48,513 nt of DNA, from contig CAKZXA010000101.1 of assembly GCA_937922045.1 (NCBI GenBank), positions 1 to 48,513 of the forward strand, in the 5' to 3' direction. Position numbers and translations under genes: made by a program. The notes under the pieces were generated by a model. It worked only from the letters and a program-made list of their open reading frames with translations, had not been told where the DNA came from and did not search any database. Positions within the stretch are counted from its first letter, which is position 1. Each line of letters opens with the position of its first letter. Source of the DNA: an uncultured Acidimicrobiales bacterium (GTDB lineage: Bacteria > Actinomycetota > Acidimicrobiia > Acidimicrobiales > SZUA-35). Below, one piece after another: positions 16,060-24,881 of this stretch.

Positions 16060-18039
16060 ATGGCTTCAGACAACGGACAACTCGCTTTGCCCCCTGGTTC
16101 ATCGGTGACGACCACTAGCGTCCTCGGCGCTTGGGCCCGTCCCGACAAACCGACAGGCCTGATGAATTGGGTCACCACCGTCGATCACAAGAAGATCGGC
16201 ATCATGTATGGTGCCGCCTCACTCTTCTTCCTTCTCGTCGGTGGCGTAGCCGCCCTGATGATTCGTATTCAGCTGGCGACACCAGACAGCACGTTCCTGA
16301 GCGGTGACGCCTACAACCGGGTCTACACCATGCATGGCACGGTGATGGTCTTCCTGGTTGTCATGCCGATCGGCGCCGCTTTCGCCAACTACCTGATGCC
16401 GCTCCAAATCGGGGCGCGAGACGTCGCTTTCCCTCGCATCAACGCCTTCAGTTTCTGGGTGTTCTTGGCCGGTGGCCTCATGCTGAACACCAGCTGGTTC
16501 TTGGGCGGAGGTCCGGATGGCGGCTGGTTCAACTACGCACCGAACAACGGCATTATCTACTCCCCAGGCCACGGCATCGACTTCTGGAACATGGGTCTGC
16601 TGATCGCTGGCATCGGCTCGATGACCGGTGCGGTCAACCTGATCACCACGGTGATCAACATGCGAGCCCCTGGCATGACGTTGATGAAGATGCCGGTCTT
16701 CACTTGGATGACGCTCGTCACCCAGTTTCTACTTCTGTTCGCCATTCCCGTGCTCACCGTGGCCCAGGTTCTCCTGGCCGCCGACCGCAACTTTGGCGCC
16801 AACTTCTTCAACGTCCAACAGGGCGCCGATCCCTTGCTCTGGCAGCACCTCTTCTGGATCTTCGGTCACCCCGAGGTGTATCTCATGATCTTGCCGGCCT
16901 TCGGCATCGTCTCGGAGATCATCCCGACGTTCTCCCGTAAGCCGATCTTCGGGTACCCATTCATGGTCTTCTCCGGTATCGCCATCGGTTTCATGGGTTG
17001 GGGCGTGTGGGCTCACCACATGTTCGTCTCCGGTCTTGGACCGTTGTCGGTCTCGGCCTTCACCGTCGGCACGATGTTTATCGCTGTGCCGACCGGTGTG
17101 AAGATCCTCAACTGGTTGTTCACGATGTGGGGCGCCAAGATTATTCTCAGCACGCCCATGTTGTTCTCGATCGCTCTGGTCACCCAGTTCACCATTGGTG
17201 GCCTGTCCGGCGTGTCACACGCCATTGCCCCTCACGACACCCAGCAGACCGACACCTACTACATCGTGGCTCACTTCCACTATGTGTTGTTCGGCGGTGC
17301 CTTCTTCGGCTTTGTCGGTGGCATCTACTTCTGGGCCCCGAAAGCGTTCGGGTTCCTCATGAACGAACGCTTCGGCAAGGTGCAGTTCTGGATGATGGTG
17401 ATCGGGTTCAACGTGACCTTCGCTCCCATGCACATTCTCGGCCTCCAGGGCATGCCTCGTCGTATGCAGACCTACTCGGCAGTGCAGGGATTTGGCATGT
17501 GGAACATGGTGGCCAGCATCGGCGCCTTCATCCTCGGTATCGGCACCATGCTCACGGTCGTCAACCTCTACACCTCGCATCGGGCCTGGGTTCGCCAGGG
17601 TCGCCCCAATGTGGGCGCAGATCCATGGGATGCTCGCACGATCGAGTGGTCGATTCCTTCCCCGACACCGGAACACAACTTCGACACCGATCCTGTCGTC
17701 ACCCACCTGGACGACTGGTGGCACCGCAAGTACCAGAAGGATGAGAACGGTAAGCTGCGTCTCGTTCACACCGGCGAAGAACTGGCCCAGGCTGGCAACG
17801 GCGAAGGTGTACACCTTCCAGCCCCGTCGTACTGGCCGATCACTCTGGCCTTCTCGCTCCCCATCATCGGCTATGGCGTGATGTACACGTTCTGGCTACT
17901 TATTCCTGGCATCCTGCTCATGATGGCCGCCCTGTTCGGGTGGGCGTTCGAGCCAGCCGACAACCTCGACCTCGACGATCATGACCATGGGCATGATGAT
18001 CAAGCTGGCGGCGCCGAGAAAGAACTGGAGACGGTCTGA
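16060..18039 (+). CDS. ctaD: Cytochrome c oxidase subunit I
   Basis: 659 residues. Twelve core helices plus a C-terminal extension with two further hydrophobic segments (~590-635), as in subunit I proteins carrying a partial subunit III-like end. All ligands are present: H92 (heme a), H270 in GHPEVY with Y274 (CuB and the cross-linked Tyr), H319/H320 (CuB), H405 (heme a3) and H407 (heme a); E272 in PEV is consistent with the proton D-channel type. It reduces O2 to water and pumps protons. The tail (~642-655) is Asp/His-rich. Preceded by AGGAG; its stop overlaps the ctaE start (TGATG). The degenerate paralogue at 11528-13219 lies upstream in the same operon. Confidence 0.98.
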   Translation: MASDNGQLALPPGSSVTTTSVLGAWARPDKPTGLMNWVTTVDHKKIGIMYGAASLFFLLVGGVAALMIRIQLATPDSTFLSGDAYNRVYTMHGTVMVFLVVMPIGAAFANYLMPLQIGARDVAFPRINAFSFWVFLAGGLMLNTSWFLGGGPDGGWFNYAPNNGIIYSPGHGIDFWNMGLLIAGIGSMTGAVNLITTVINMRAPGMTLMKMPVFTWMTLVTQFLLLFAIPVLTVAQVLLAADRNFGANFFNVQQGADPLLWQHLFWIFGHPEVYLMILPAFGIVSEIIPTFSRKPIFGYPFMVFSGIAIGFMGWGVWAHHMFVSGLGPLSVSAFTVGTMFIAVPTGVKILNWLFTMWGAKIILSTPMLFSIALVTQFTIGGLSGVSHAIAPHDTQQTDTYYIVAHFHYVLFGGAFFGFVGGIYFWAPKAFGFLMNERFGKVQFWMMVIGFNVTFAPMHILGLQGMPRRMQTYSAVQGFGMWNMVASIGAFILGIGTMLTVVNLYTSHRAWVRQGRPNVGADPWDARTIEWSIPSPTPEHNFDTDPVVTHLDDWWHRKYQKDENGKLRLVHTGEELAQAGNGEGVHLPAPSYWPITLAFSLPIIGYGVMYTFWLLIPGILLMMAALFGWAFEPADNLDLDDHDHGHDDQAGGAEKELETV

Positions 18040-18797
18040 TGGCAGATACCACTACCGATATCGCTGATGACATCGTCGATGATGCGATGGGCTCGACCCA
18101 CGATCTGACCAATGACGATCACAACGACCACGGTGGGGATCATGGTGAGGATCATGGTCATGGCCCCCACCTGAGCCTCGGCCTCTCCAACATGAAGCTG
18201 GCCATGTGGCTCTTCCTCGGTTCCGAGTGTCTGCTCTTCGGTGCGCTCATCTCCACCTACCTCTTGTCGAAGGTCAACTTCCTTCAGGAGCTGGTCGCTG
18301 GCAACCCGTACGTTGTCGGTACCATCGGCGGCGAAATCGAAGTCGAGATGATCGCTCAGAATTCTGTTGAGCCGATGTTCGACATCCCCTTCACCTCAGC
18401 CTCATCGTTTGTGCTGCTCATGAGCTCGCTCACGATGGTTCTCGCTCACAAGGCCGTGCTCGAGGGCGACTATCGCAACAGCCGAGTGTGGCTGGCGGCC
18501 ACGGCCCTTCTGGGTTCGGTCTTCATCGGTGGACAGGTCTACGAGTTCACCGCCTTCTACCGTGAAGGTCTGACCTACACCGGCAACCTGTTCGGTTCGG
18601 CCTTCTACACGCTCACCGGCTTCCACGGTCTTCACGTAACCGGCGGCATCGTCATGTTGGCCGCCCTGCTGATCCTGTCGTCCCGAGGCAAGCTTCAAGC
18701 CGACCGGGCCGAGACCGTCGAACTGGTCGGTCTGTACTGGCACTTCGTCGACATCGTGTGGGTGCTCATCTTCACGATCGTTTACCTGATTCCGTAA
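18039..18797 (+). CDS. ctaE: Cytochrome c oxidase subunit III
   Basis: 252 residues. The soluble N-terminus is strongly His/Asp-rich (~18-46, with DHNDHGGDHGEDHGHG). Five membrane helices follow, with the family marks MWLFLGSECLLFGALI, GGQVYEFTAFY (conserved Glu), TGFHGLHVTGGIVML and YWHFVDIVWVLIF. It stabilises subunit I and proton uptake. Starts on the A shared with the ctaD stop. The His-rich head is on the cytoplasmic side if topology is standard; metal binding there is inference. Confidence 0.97.
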   Translation: MADTTTDIADDIVDDAMGSTHDLTNDDHNDHGGDHGEDHGHGPHLSLGLSNMKLAMWLFLGSECLLFGALISTYLLSKVNFLQELVAGNPYVVGTIGGEIEVEMIAQNSVEPMFDIPFTSASSFVLLMSSLTMVLAHKAVLEGDYRNSRVWLAATALLGSVFIGGQVYEFTAFYREGLTYTGNLFGSAFYTLTGFHGLHVTGGIVMLAALLILSSRGKLQADRAETVELVGLYWHFVDIVWVLIFTIVYLIP

Positions 18798-18828
18798 ACC
18801 TGATCTGGATTCGCTGAGAAAGACTGTT

Positions 18829-19152
18829 ATGGCTGCTGAAATCGATATCCACGCCCACGATGATTCCCACCCAACGGAGAAGCAGTATTGGGTGGTGTTC
18901 GTCGTCCTCGCCGTGTTGACCGCGGTCGAGGTCGCCTGGTCGTACATGGGCCTTGAGGGAGTAGCACTCGTCGCACCGTTGATCATCATGATGGTGGTCA
19001 AGTTTCTGCTTGTGGCGGGTGTCTTCATGCACCTCTACTTCGATACGAAGATCCTTCACGGCCGGTTGTTCTGGTGGACGTTCGTCGCTGCCATCATCCT
19101 GGCTGTCGCGGTGTACTTCACCGTCTTTGCCACCTTCGAATTCGGCATTTAG
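18829..19152 (+). CDS. ctaF: Cytochrome c oxidase subunit IV (COX4_pro/CyoD type)
   Basis: 107 residues with three membrane helices (about 20-40, 49-70, 78-100). The FMHLYFDTK motif between helices 2 and 3 is typical of prokaryotic oxidase subunit IV, a small non-catalytic subunit aiding assembly. The N-terminus again carries several His and Asp (IHAHDDSH). 31 bp after ctaE, with a GAGAAAG ribosome site; part of the oxidase operon. Confidence 0.9.
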   Translation: MAAEIDIHAHDDSHPTEKQYWVVFVVLAVLTAVEVAWSYMGLEGVALVAPLIIMMVVKFLLVAGVFMHLYFDTKILHGRLFWWTFVAAIILAVAVYFTVFATFEFGI

Positions 19153-19174
19153 CCCCGATCGCGTGATGTAGCAC

Positions 19175-20116
19175 ATGATTGCCGCCACGGTTCCGTTCGA
19201 AGCTCACCTTGAGGTGTGGACGTTGATGGCGGGCGCGACTGCCATCGGCTGGTACGTCTGGAAAGTGCTGCAACCGAAAGCGGTGGCCGCCGGTTTCGAG
19301 CCAATCAAGCGGTCCCAGGTTGGCTGGTATGCGGCGGCCATGGTCAGCATGTGGATCTTCTCCGACTGGCCGATCCATGAGATTGCAGAGCAGCACCTCT
19401 ACTTCGTGCACATGCTGCAGCATCTTTTCCTCTCGATGATCATCCCGGCGATGTTCTTGCTGGCAACGCCTCGCTGGCTGATCGAGCTCCTCGTCAGCCC
19501 CGGTAGTCGTGGCTGGCGGCAATTGCAGCGGCTTTCGAAACCATTGGTCGCCGGCCTAATCTTCAATGGCCTCACCGTCATGCTTCACTGGTCGTTGCTG
19601 GTAAAACTCTCGTTCGAAAATGGCGCCGTCCACTTCGCCCTTCACCTTCTGATCTTCGTGTCGGGCTTGATCATGTGGATGCCGGTGTGCGGGCCGGTGG
19701 CCGAATGGCGCCTTCCGCCGATCATGCAGTGCCTGTACCTCTTCTGTATGTCGATCATTCCGACCGTGCCAAGCGGCTGGCTGATCTTCGCTGAAGACGT
19801 CGTTTACCGGCACTACGACACGCCGGACCGGCTCTTCGGCATCGACGTTCTGTCCGATCAACAGGCCGCTGGCGTTGTGATGAAACTCTTGGGTGGGTTC
19901 TTCTTGTGGGGCGTCATCTTCCTGGTCTTCGTACGGTGGGCTCATGAAGAGATGGCGACCGACGAGCGCCAGCGGGATGAGGAAGCCGCCCAGCGGGCAC
20001 GGACTATCGCGGCCGAAGCGCTCGGTACCGACGGTGATCCACTCGACCTGACCTTTGAGGATGTCGCCGAAAGCTTTGCCGCCTCGGAACCACCGGTTGA
20101 ACCGGCCGAAACCTAG
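19175..20116 (+). CDS. ctaG: caa3 oxidase assembly factor CtaG
   Basis: 313 residues with about seven membrane helices. The family (caa3_CtaG) is found with caa3 oxidases and is thought to help insert copper into CtaD. Visible marks are WPIHEIAEQHLYFVHMLQHLFLSMIIPAMFLL, VMLHWSLLV, HFALHLLIFVSGLIMWMPV and DVVYRHYDTPDRLFG, where conserved His residues could hold metal. The C-terminus (~265-313) is a charged soluble tail. 22 bp after ctaF, same strand, so probably the end of the oxidase transcript, with pdxH 9 bp beyond. Confidence 0.92.
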   Translation: MIAATVPFEAHLEVWTLMAGATAIGWYVWKVLQPKAVAAGFEPIKRSQVGWYAAAMVSMWIFSDWPIHEIAEQHLYFVHMLQHLFLSMIIPAMFLLATPRWLIELLVSPGSRGWRQLQRLSKPLVAGLIFNGLTVMLHWSLLVKLSFENGAVHFALHLLIFVSGLIMWMPVCGPVAEWRLPPIMQCLYLFCMSIIPTVPSGWLIFAEDVVYRHYDTPDRLFGIDVLSDQQAAGVVMKLLGGFFLWGVIFLVFVRWAHEEMATDERQRDEEAAQRARTIAAEALGTDGDPLDLTFEDVAESFAASEPPVEPAET

Positions 20117-20125
20117 AGAGAAGCT

Positions 20126-20761
20126 ATGGACCTCGCTCGCATGCGCGATGAGTATGAGGCTGCAGGCATCGATCCGGTTGCTATGGCCGCTGATCCAGTC
20201 GAGCAGTTTCACCGCTGGCTTGAGGCGGCGGTCGAGGCTGCGTTGGTCGAGCCGAACGCTATGGTTCTGGCCACCGTGGATGCTGATGGGCAGCCGTGGA
20301 GCCGTCATGTGCTTTTGAAGGCGGCAGCTGCGCAAGGCTTCGACTTCTACACCAACTATGAATCAAACAAGTCGAACGAGCTGGCGGCAATGGGCAAGGC
20401 CTCGTTGACCTTCGGCTGGCTTGGCCTTCGCCGTCAGGTCAACATCGCTGGATCGGTTGAGCGGGTTCCCGATGCTGAGTCGGAGGCCTACTGGGCGGTT
20501 CGCCCCCGGGGCTCGCAGCTCGGCGGTTGGGCCTCGGCCCAGAGTCGACCGGTGGCCGATCGCGAAGAGATCGAAGCAGCCTACGCGGCGGCCGACGCCA
20601 GGTTCGCCGAGGGGCGAGTACCCCGCCCCTCCCACTGGGGTGGCTGGCGAGTGGTGCCGCACACCATCGAGTTCTGGCAGGGCCGCCAGAATCGGTTGCA
20701 TGATCGGTTGCGCTACACGCTCAGTGATACCGGGTGGAAGATCACCCGACATATGCCCTAG
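20126..20761 (+). CDS. pdxH: Pyridoxamine/pyridoxine 5'-phosphate oxidase
   Basis: 211 residues, standard length. FMN enzyme that oxidises PNP/PMP to pyridoxal 5'-phosphate. Motifs: ATVDADGQPWSRHVLLK (~48-64), FDFYTNYESNKSNEL (FMN region), RRQVNIAGSVERV, and the C-terminal RPSHWGGWRVVPHTIEFWQGRQNRLHDRLRY with the PLP-contacting residues. Starts 9 bp after ctaG, so likely co-transcribed though unrelated to the oxidase. Convergent with the LLM oxidoreductase gene (15 bp between stops). Confidence 0.97.
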   Translation: MDLARMRDEYEAAGIDPVAMAADPVEQFHRWLEAAVEAALVEPNAMVLATVDADGQPWSRHVLLKAAAAQGFDFYTNYESNKSNELAAMGKASLTFGWLGLRRQVNIAGSVERVPDAESEAYWAVRPRGSQLGGWASAQSRPVADREEIEAAYAAADARFAEGRVPRPSHWGGWRVVPHTIEFWQGRQNRLHDRLRYTLSDTGWKITRHMP

Positions 20762-20776
20762 CGGCCCCGAGCCCTC

Positions 20777-21715
20777 CTAGAGCTCGCTTGCAGCAGCGAT
20801 CAGGTCGTGTCCGGCCATCGCTACATGGTCGACGTCGTTCAGATCGAGAACCTGTAGATACATGCGCTGGACACCCACTTCGGCGTAGGTGGCGAGCTTG
20901 GCCAACACTTCGTCGACATTGCCTGCCGCTCCGTTGGACCTCAGCTCATCGGCCTCACGCCCGATGCGCTTGGCCCGGCGGTCGACCTCGGTCTCGTTGG
21001 CGCCGAGACACAGGATCAGCGTGGCTGATTTGACCAGCTCGGCTGGGTTGCGGTCGATGGCGGCACAGGCCTGGTCGACTCGCTCAAAGATTGGACGTAC
21101 CTCGTCGACAGCGGCGAACGGCACGTTGAAATCGGATGCGTACTGGGCCGCGATGCGTGGTGTTCGTTTCCGGCCTCGACCGCCGATCACGATCGGGGGA
21201 CAGGGGCGTTGGGCCGGTTTGGGTAGTGCAGGGGAATCGACGAAGGTGTGGAATCGGCCCTCGTGGCTATAGGTGGCCCCCTCAGGGGTGGTCCAGATTC
21301 CTTGGATCTGCTCGAGGGCCTCTTCAAACCGGTCGAATCGTTCCCCCAGCGCAGGAAAGTTGAGGCCGTAGGCAGCATGTTCCTCTGCGTACCACCCGGT
21401 TCCCAACCCGAAATCGACCCGTCCTCCGCTCATGGCATCGACCTGGGCCACCATTATGGCCAGAGGCCCGGGCTGGTAGAAGGTGATTGGGCTAACGAGG
21501 GTGCCCAGCCGGATCGTGGAGGTGTCGCGGGCGAGCGCAGCGAGCGTGACCCAGGCATGGGTGGGGCCGGGAAGGCCGCTGACATCACCCATCTTGACGT
21601 AATGGTCGGATCGGAAGAAGCCGTCGAACCCGCTCTCCTCAGCTGTGCGGGCTACCGCGAGGATGTCTTGATAGCTCGCACCCTGTTGGGGCTCAGTGAA
21701 GATTCGTAGTTCCAC
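20777..21715 (-). CDS. LLM-class flavin-dependent oxidoreductase (probably F420-dependent)
   Basis: 312 residues, luciferase-like TIM barrel. Family marks: MELRIFTEPQQGASYQDILAVARTAEESGFDGFFRSDHY at the start, TIRLGTLVSPITFYQPGPLA, DFGLGTGWYAEEHAAYGL and PPIVIGGRGRKRTPRIAAQYA. These are typical of the actinobacterial F420-type branch; the substrate cannot be told. GTG start with TAGGGT 6 nt upstream and no ribosome site (leaderless type). Monocistronic by position: 42 bp after the poly-gamma-glutamate hydrolase-like gene on the same strand but with its own -10 box. Confidence 0.93.
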   Translation of the reverse strand: MELRIFTEPQQGASYQDILAVARTAEESGFDGFFRSDHYVKMGDVSGLPGPTHAWVTLAALARDTSTIRLGTLVSPITFYQPGPLAIMVAQVDAMSGGRVDFGLGTGWYAEEHAAYGLNFPALGERFDRFEEALEQIQGIWTTPEGATYSHEGRFHTFVDSPALPKPAQRPCPPIVIGGRGRKRTPRIAAQYASDFNVPFAAVDEVRPIFERVDQACAAIDRNPAELVKSATLILCLGANETEVDRRAKRIGREADELRSNGAAGNVDEVLAKLATYAEVGVQRMYLQVLDLNDVDHVAMAGHDLIAAASEL

Positions 21716-21721
21716 GCCTGC

Positions 21722-21727
21722 ACCCTA
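21722..21727 (-). promoter_or_regulatory. -10 box (TAGGGT) of the leaderless LLM oxidoreductase gene
   Basis: Minus-strand TAGGGT ends 6 nt before the GTG start. Confidence 0.45.
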
Positions 21728-21757
21728 GTCGAAGCCAATGGTGGCAACGAGCCGAAC

Positions 21758-22408
21758 CTAGGGCGATTGGGTGTCGTCGTCCCAGCAGCGGGCGGCCTCA
21801 GCCAAACCATCGATCAGATAGTTGAGGTGGGGAAACAGCGTTCCGTCGCCGGGAGATGTTGGCCAATAGTTGGCGAGGGGCGAGAGCCCACGAACACGAG
21901 GCGGTAGCTCCAACTGAATGCCGCCATTGGAGGGCAGGTTGCAGGGGTTCGTTGGGTGCTGGCCTCGCAACCCGATCGGAATCCGGTCCAGATCATCGAT
22001 GGTGTCGTAGTAGGGGAGGGCTCGGCGAAGGTGATGACTGACATGGGAGCCGAGTGCTCGGTTCCGTCCGCCGCAGAGGAGGCTGGTGAAGTATCGTTTG
22101 CGGCCGAAGCCGTGCAGCGCAATCACCACATCGCAGTGATCCAGAAAGCTCTGGAGGGCTTCGGTTGGTTCGGCTCCGACATCGGCTGAGGTGACATGCC
22201 GCCTCATGCCGTAGGGCTGAACCACCGTGTAGAGGGACGCATCCGATCGTTCGGCCGCCTGGCGGGCGATCAGCTCGGTACGGCGCTCAAGGTTCCCGCC
22301 GTGAAAGGCGCAGAAACCGATGCTGCGTCGAAGCGTCGACTCTTCCTCTACCCCTTCGAGAGCGACAAGGTCGGGAAAAGGGATCGGGGTTCGGTCGGGC
22401 TCCTGCAT
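21758..22408 (-). CDS. Poly-gamma-glutamate hydrolase (PghP)-family protein
   Basis: 216 residues. It resembles the zinc-dependent poly-gamma-glutamate hydrolase family first known from Bacillus phages. Visible marks are FHGGNLERRTELIA (His36, Glu41), VVIALHGFGR (His99), and a closing LRGQHPTNPCNLPSNGG / IQLELPP. The His/Glu/His set fits a carboxypeptidase-like zinc site. No signal peptide, so a cytoplasmic site or another gamma-glutamyl substrate is possible. AGGA ribosome site before the ATG. It is downstream of the CcdA gene by 24 bp and probably co-transcribed. Confidence 0.75.
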   Translation of the reverse strand: MQEPDRTPIPFPDLVALEGVEEESTLRRSIGFCAFHGGNLERRTELIARQAAERSDASLYTVVQPYGMRRHVTSADVGAEPTEALQSFLDHCDVVIALHGFGRKRYFTSLLCGGRNRALGSHVSHHLRRALPYYDTIDDLDRIPIGLRGQHPTNPCNLPSNGGIQLELPPRVRGLSPLANYWPTSPGDGTLFPHLNYLIDGLAEAARCWDDDTQSP

Positions 22409-22432
22409 TCAGTCCTGTGTAGCAATCCCTTG

Positions 22433-23392
22433 CTAGCGAGCGCCAACCAGCTCGTCGTTGTTCGATTCCTGCTTCGCCTTGCTGGCACCACGAGCGGCGA
22501 GGCCGCCGATGGCAACCAGCAGGTTGATAGCGAGGAAGGCGTAGCCCATGACCGAGGTTCGAGCCACCGTTGAATCGAGAAGACCAAACGGGTTGATGGG
22601 GGCGCTCATCCAGCCGGTCAAGGACGCTTGCCAACCTTCGACCGTGATCACGATGGCGTCGATCCAACCTGTAGGTTCGGCGTTGAAGTCGAGCACCTGT
22701 TGTGACCAGATGCCGTAGAGAGCGACGTAGACACCGACGATGACCAGGATGATGGCGGAGATTCTCGCCATGTGGGCGGTTGCGGCTCGGAAGCGGTTGA
22801 CGAGGCTTTTGCGCCCGAAGCTGACGGCGAGGGTGAGAACCGTAGCGAGGAGGCCCATGCCGATGCCGTAGGAGACGAAGGATCCGAGCCTTTGCCCGAA
22901 GGAAGCGCCGCTCGAGGAATTGCCGACGGCCGAGAGGAACAGGCCGATGGTGCAGCTCAGGGAGGCCAGGGCGTAGGAAACGCCGAACATGAACATGCTG
23001 CCGGCGCTACGAGAGCCACCACCCTTGTTCAGCTTTGGAAGATTGACCAAAGGGTTGAAACCGGCCAACATGGCCGCACCGAGGAGGGCAAGGCCGACAC
23101 CGATGATGATGGTGATACGAGGCAGCCAGCCTGCCTCTTGAACCGCCGTCAGCGAGCCAGCGAGCAGAATGCCTAGGGCGCCGAAGACGGCGAGGAAACC
23201 AGCCGACATGGACAGACCGACGATTTGTGCCCGGTTGAGCGAGATCAGGGTGTTGGCCGTTCGCCCGCCTGTTTCCTCCTCATCGCTGCCCAGGAAGAAG
23301 CCTAGGTAGGCCGGGAGCAGGGCGAAGCCGCACGGGTTGAGCAGGGCAACCATGCCGAGAGTAAAGGCTCGAATGTCTAGAAGGGCGTCCAT
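22433..23392 (-). CDS. ccdA: CcdA-type thiol-disulfide transmembrane reductase
   Basis: 319 residues with about eight to nine membrane helices. It passes electrons from cytoplasmic thioredoxin to the outside for cytochrome c maturation. The two conserved cysteines lie in LNPCGFALLPAYLG (C21) and LASLSCTIGLFLS (C147). The C-terminal third has extra helices beyond the ~240-residue CcdA core. AAGGA ribosome site before the ATG. It follows the TlpA-like gene on the same strand, its expected partner; together they can keep the CtaC heme-binding cysteines reduced. Confidence 0.9.
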   Translation of the reverse strand: MDALLDIRAFTLGMVALLNPCGFALLPAYLGFFLGSDEEETGGRTANTLISLNRAQIVGLSMSAGFLAVFGALGILLAGSLTAVQEAGWLPRITIIIGVGLALLGAAMLAGFNPLVNLPKLNKGGGSRSAGSMFMFGVSYALASLSCTIGLFLSAVGNSSSGASFGQRLGSFVSYGIGMGLLATVLTLAVSFGRKSLVNRFRAATAHMARISAIILVIVGVYVALYGIWSQQVLDFNAEPTGWIDAIVITVEGWQASLTGWMSAPINPFGLLDSTVARTSVMGYAFLAINLLVAIGGLAARGASKAKQESNNDELVGAR

Positions 23393-23463
23393 GATGTTCC
23401 TTGAGAGATGTGTGTTGCAGCGTACGGCATGAGAGAGAAGGTCTGGGTAAAGCGCTGACAGGT

Positions 23464-24120
23464 TTAGGAATAGAGTTCGTCGAGCTTGTCTTGTAGCTGG
23501 TCGGCCGTCATCGGCCCGGTGTGACGATCCAGCTCCTGGCCAGCACTGTTGAGAAAGACGGTCGTTGGCATACCGATCGCCTCGAGTTCGATGTAGATCT
23601 CCTGTTGTGGCTGGAAGACGGTCTCGAACGTGACGCCAGACTGCTCCACGAACGAGAGCCAGCTCGATTCATCGAGATCGTGACTGATGCCGAGGAAGGC
23701 GATGTCGTTCTTCAGGAAGACCTGCTCGAATTCGGGCATCTCCCGGCGGCAGGGGGCGCACCACGATGCGAAGAAGTTGACCACCAAGGGTTCACCGGTA
23801 TAGGCAGCGAGGTTGTTGGTGCCATCCGAAGTGGTGAAGTCGAGGGTTAGGTACTCGGCCAGTTCGCCGTCACCGGCGGCGAGAGCTTCCGGCGAGTCTG
23901 ATTCGTTGCTCGACCCAAATCGGTCGGTGGCAGCCACGGCCATAACCCCGAGCACGACGCTGATCAGAACGATCATGGTCACCCGACTCGGGCCGCCTTG
24001 GCGACGGCCGTTTGGCTCGTTCAGCTCTGGCGACTCAGCGTTGTGCGTGATGCCGCTCGCGGCATCGACCGGTGTGTTGTCAGGTGTGTTATCAGATGTG
24101 TTATCAGGGCTTGTTGTCAT
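23464..24120 (-). CDS. TlpA/ResA-like membrane-anchored thioredoxin
   Basis: 218 residues. The N-terminal ~45 are low-complexity, with DNTSDNTPDNTP encoded by a short tandem DNA repeat. One membrane anchor (~47-64) and an external thioredoxin fold follow, with FFASWCAPCRREMPEF (C121/C124) and the cis-Pro in IGMPTTVFL. It probably reduces apocytochrome c cysteines using electrons from CcdA, encoded 71 bp downstream. GGGAA ribosome site. The upstream WhiB gene is isolated from it by a strong terminator. Confidence 0.92.
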   Translation of the reverse strand: MTTSPDNTSDNTPDNTPVDAASGITHNAESPELNEPNGRRQGGPSRVTMIVLISVVLGVMAVAATDRFGSSNESDSPEALAAGDGELAEYLTLDFTTSDGTNNLAAYTGEPLVVNFFASWCAPCRREMPEFEQVFLKNDIAFLGISHDLDESSWLSFVEQSGVTFETVFQPQQEIYIELEAIGMPTTVFLNSAGQELDRHTGPMTADQLQDKLDELYS

Positions 24121-24181
24121 TGGTTCTTCCCGAAGAGGGCGACTTTCAGGTTACGACCAGTAACCGACAACATGAAAAGAA

Positions 24182-24237
24182 GATTCCCGGCCCTCCGCTT
24201 CCTTCGACAGTATCGAAGGAAGCAGGGACCGGGAATC
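24182..24237 (-). terminator. Long intrinsic terminator downstream of the WhiB gene
   Basis: A 56-nt hairpin. The outer stem is GATTCCCGG/CCGGGAATC, the inner stems are CCCT/AGGG and GCTTCCTTCGA/TCGAAGGAAGC, and the loop is CAGTA. On the minus strand it is followed by TTCTTTTC. It separates whiB from the tlpA-like gene. Confidence 0.85.
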
Positions 24238-24332
24238 CTGTCCGCAGGTAACGGCATGTGCAGGATTTCGACTCACCCAAAGCATCCGAAGCTCGTCAAG
24301 CGTCACGTCGGATGTGGCATGAATCGGTACAT

Positions 24333-24881
24333 CTAGGCGGCCGTTGCCTCCACCTTTTCTTGAACCCTTTCTCGGATCTTGGTCTGGACCTGAGGCTGGA
24401 GCTGGCCCTGTACCCGAGCCTGCAAATGGGCAGGTACGGGAATGTCGGGCAGCTGATCTTCAGGCCGGGCCACCTTTGGCGGCCGACCCCTACGCCGTTT
24501 CTGGGTTACCACCTGCCCGTTGAGAAACAGCTGGCCACCCCACACGCCGCACGGCTCGGCCCGGTCCAGGGCTCCTTCGAGGCACTGAGCCATTACCGGG
24601 CACTCACCGCAGATGCGCTTGGCCGCCGCGATCTCGATCAACTCCTCGGAGAAGAAGAGGCTGGCGTCCGGTGTGTTGCGGCAAAGGGCCTGATCGGTCC
24701 AGGTATCGGTTGATAGGGCGAAGGTTGCCTCTGAAGCCAGGAGTGAAGCATCGGCATCGAAGCTCTCAACGCCGCTGGGCACGACACCAGCATCATTGAT
24801 CGTGTCGAAGCCAGCGAGGTCTTCGAGGCTGAACCCGTCCGGCAATATCTCGTTTTCGTCTAGCACGTGGGTGTACGTCAT
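24333..24881 (-). CDS. WhiB-family iron-sulfur transcription regulator with long flanks
   Basis: 182 residues. The WhiB core is at ~60-120: WTDQALC (C67), ICGECPVMAQC (C91, C94, C100), the four ligands of a [4Fe-4S] cluster, and the GVWGG turn (112-116), followed by a basic AT-hook-like RRRGRPPK (129-136) that should bind DNA. An extra Cys111 sits beside GVWGG. Unlike compact WhiB proteins (about 80-130 residues), it has an acidic ~58-residue head and a Gln/Arg helical tail (~150-182). The start at 24881 has GGGAA upstream; a longer frame adds 13 unlikely residues. The target is unknown; such proteins sense redox state or NO. Confidence 0.93.
   Translation of the reverse strand: MTYTHVLDENEILPDGFSLEDLAGFDTINDAGVVPSGVESFDADASLLASEATFALSTDTWTDQALCRNTPDASLFFSEELIEIAAAKRICGECPVMAQCLEGALDRAEPCGVWGGQLFLNGQVVTQKRRRGRPPKVARPEDQLPDIPVPAHLQARVQGQLQPQVQTKIRERVQEKVEATAA

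Noticed and set aside
24173-24336. Small plus-strand frame starting MKRRFPAL
   Set aside because: It runs through the terminator hairpin of the WhiB gene and has no support.
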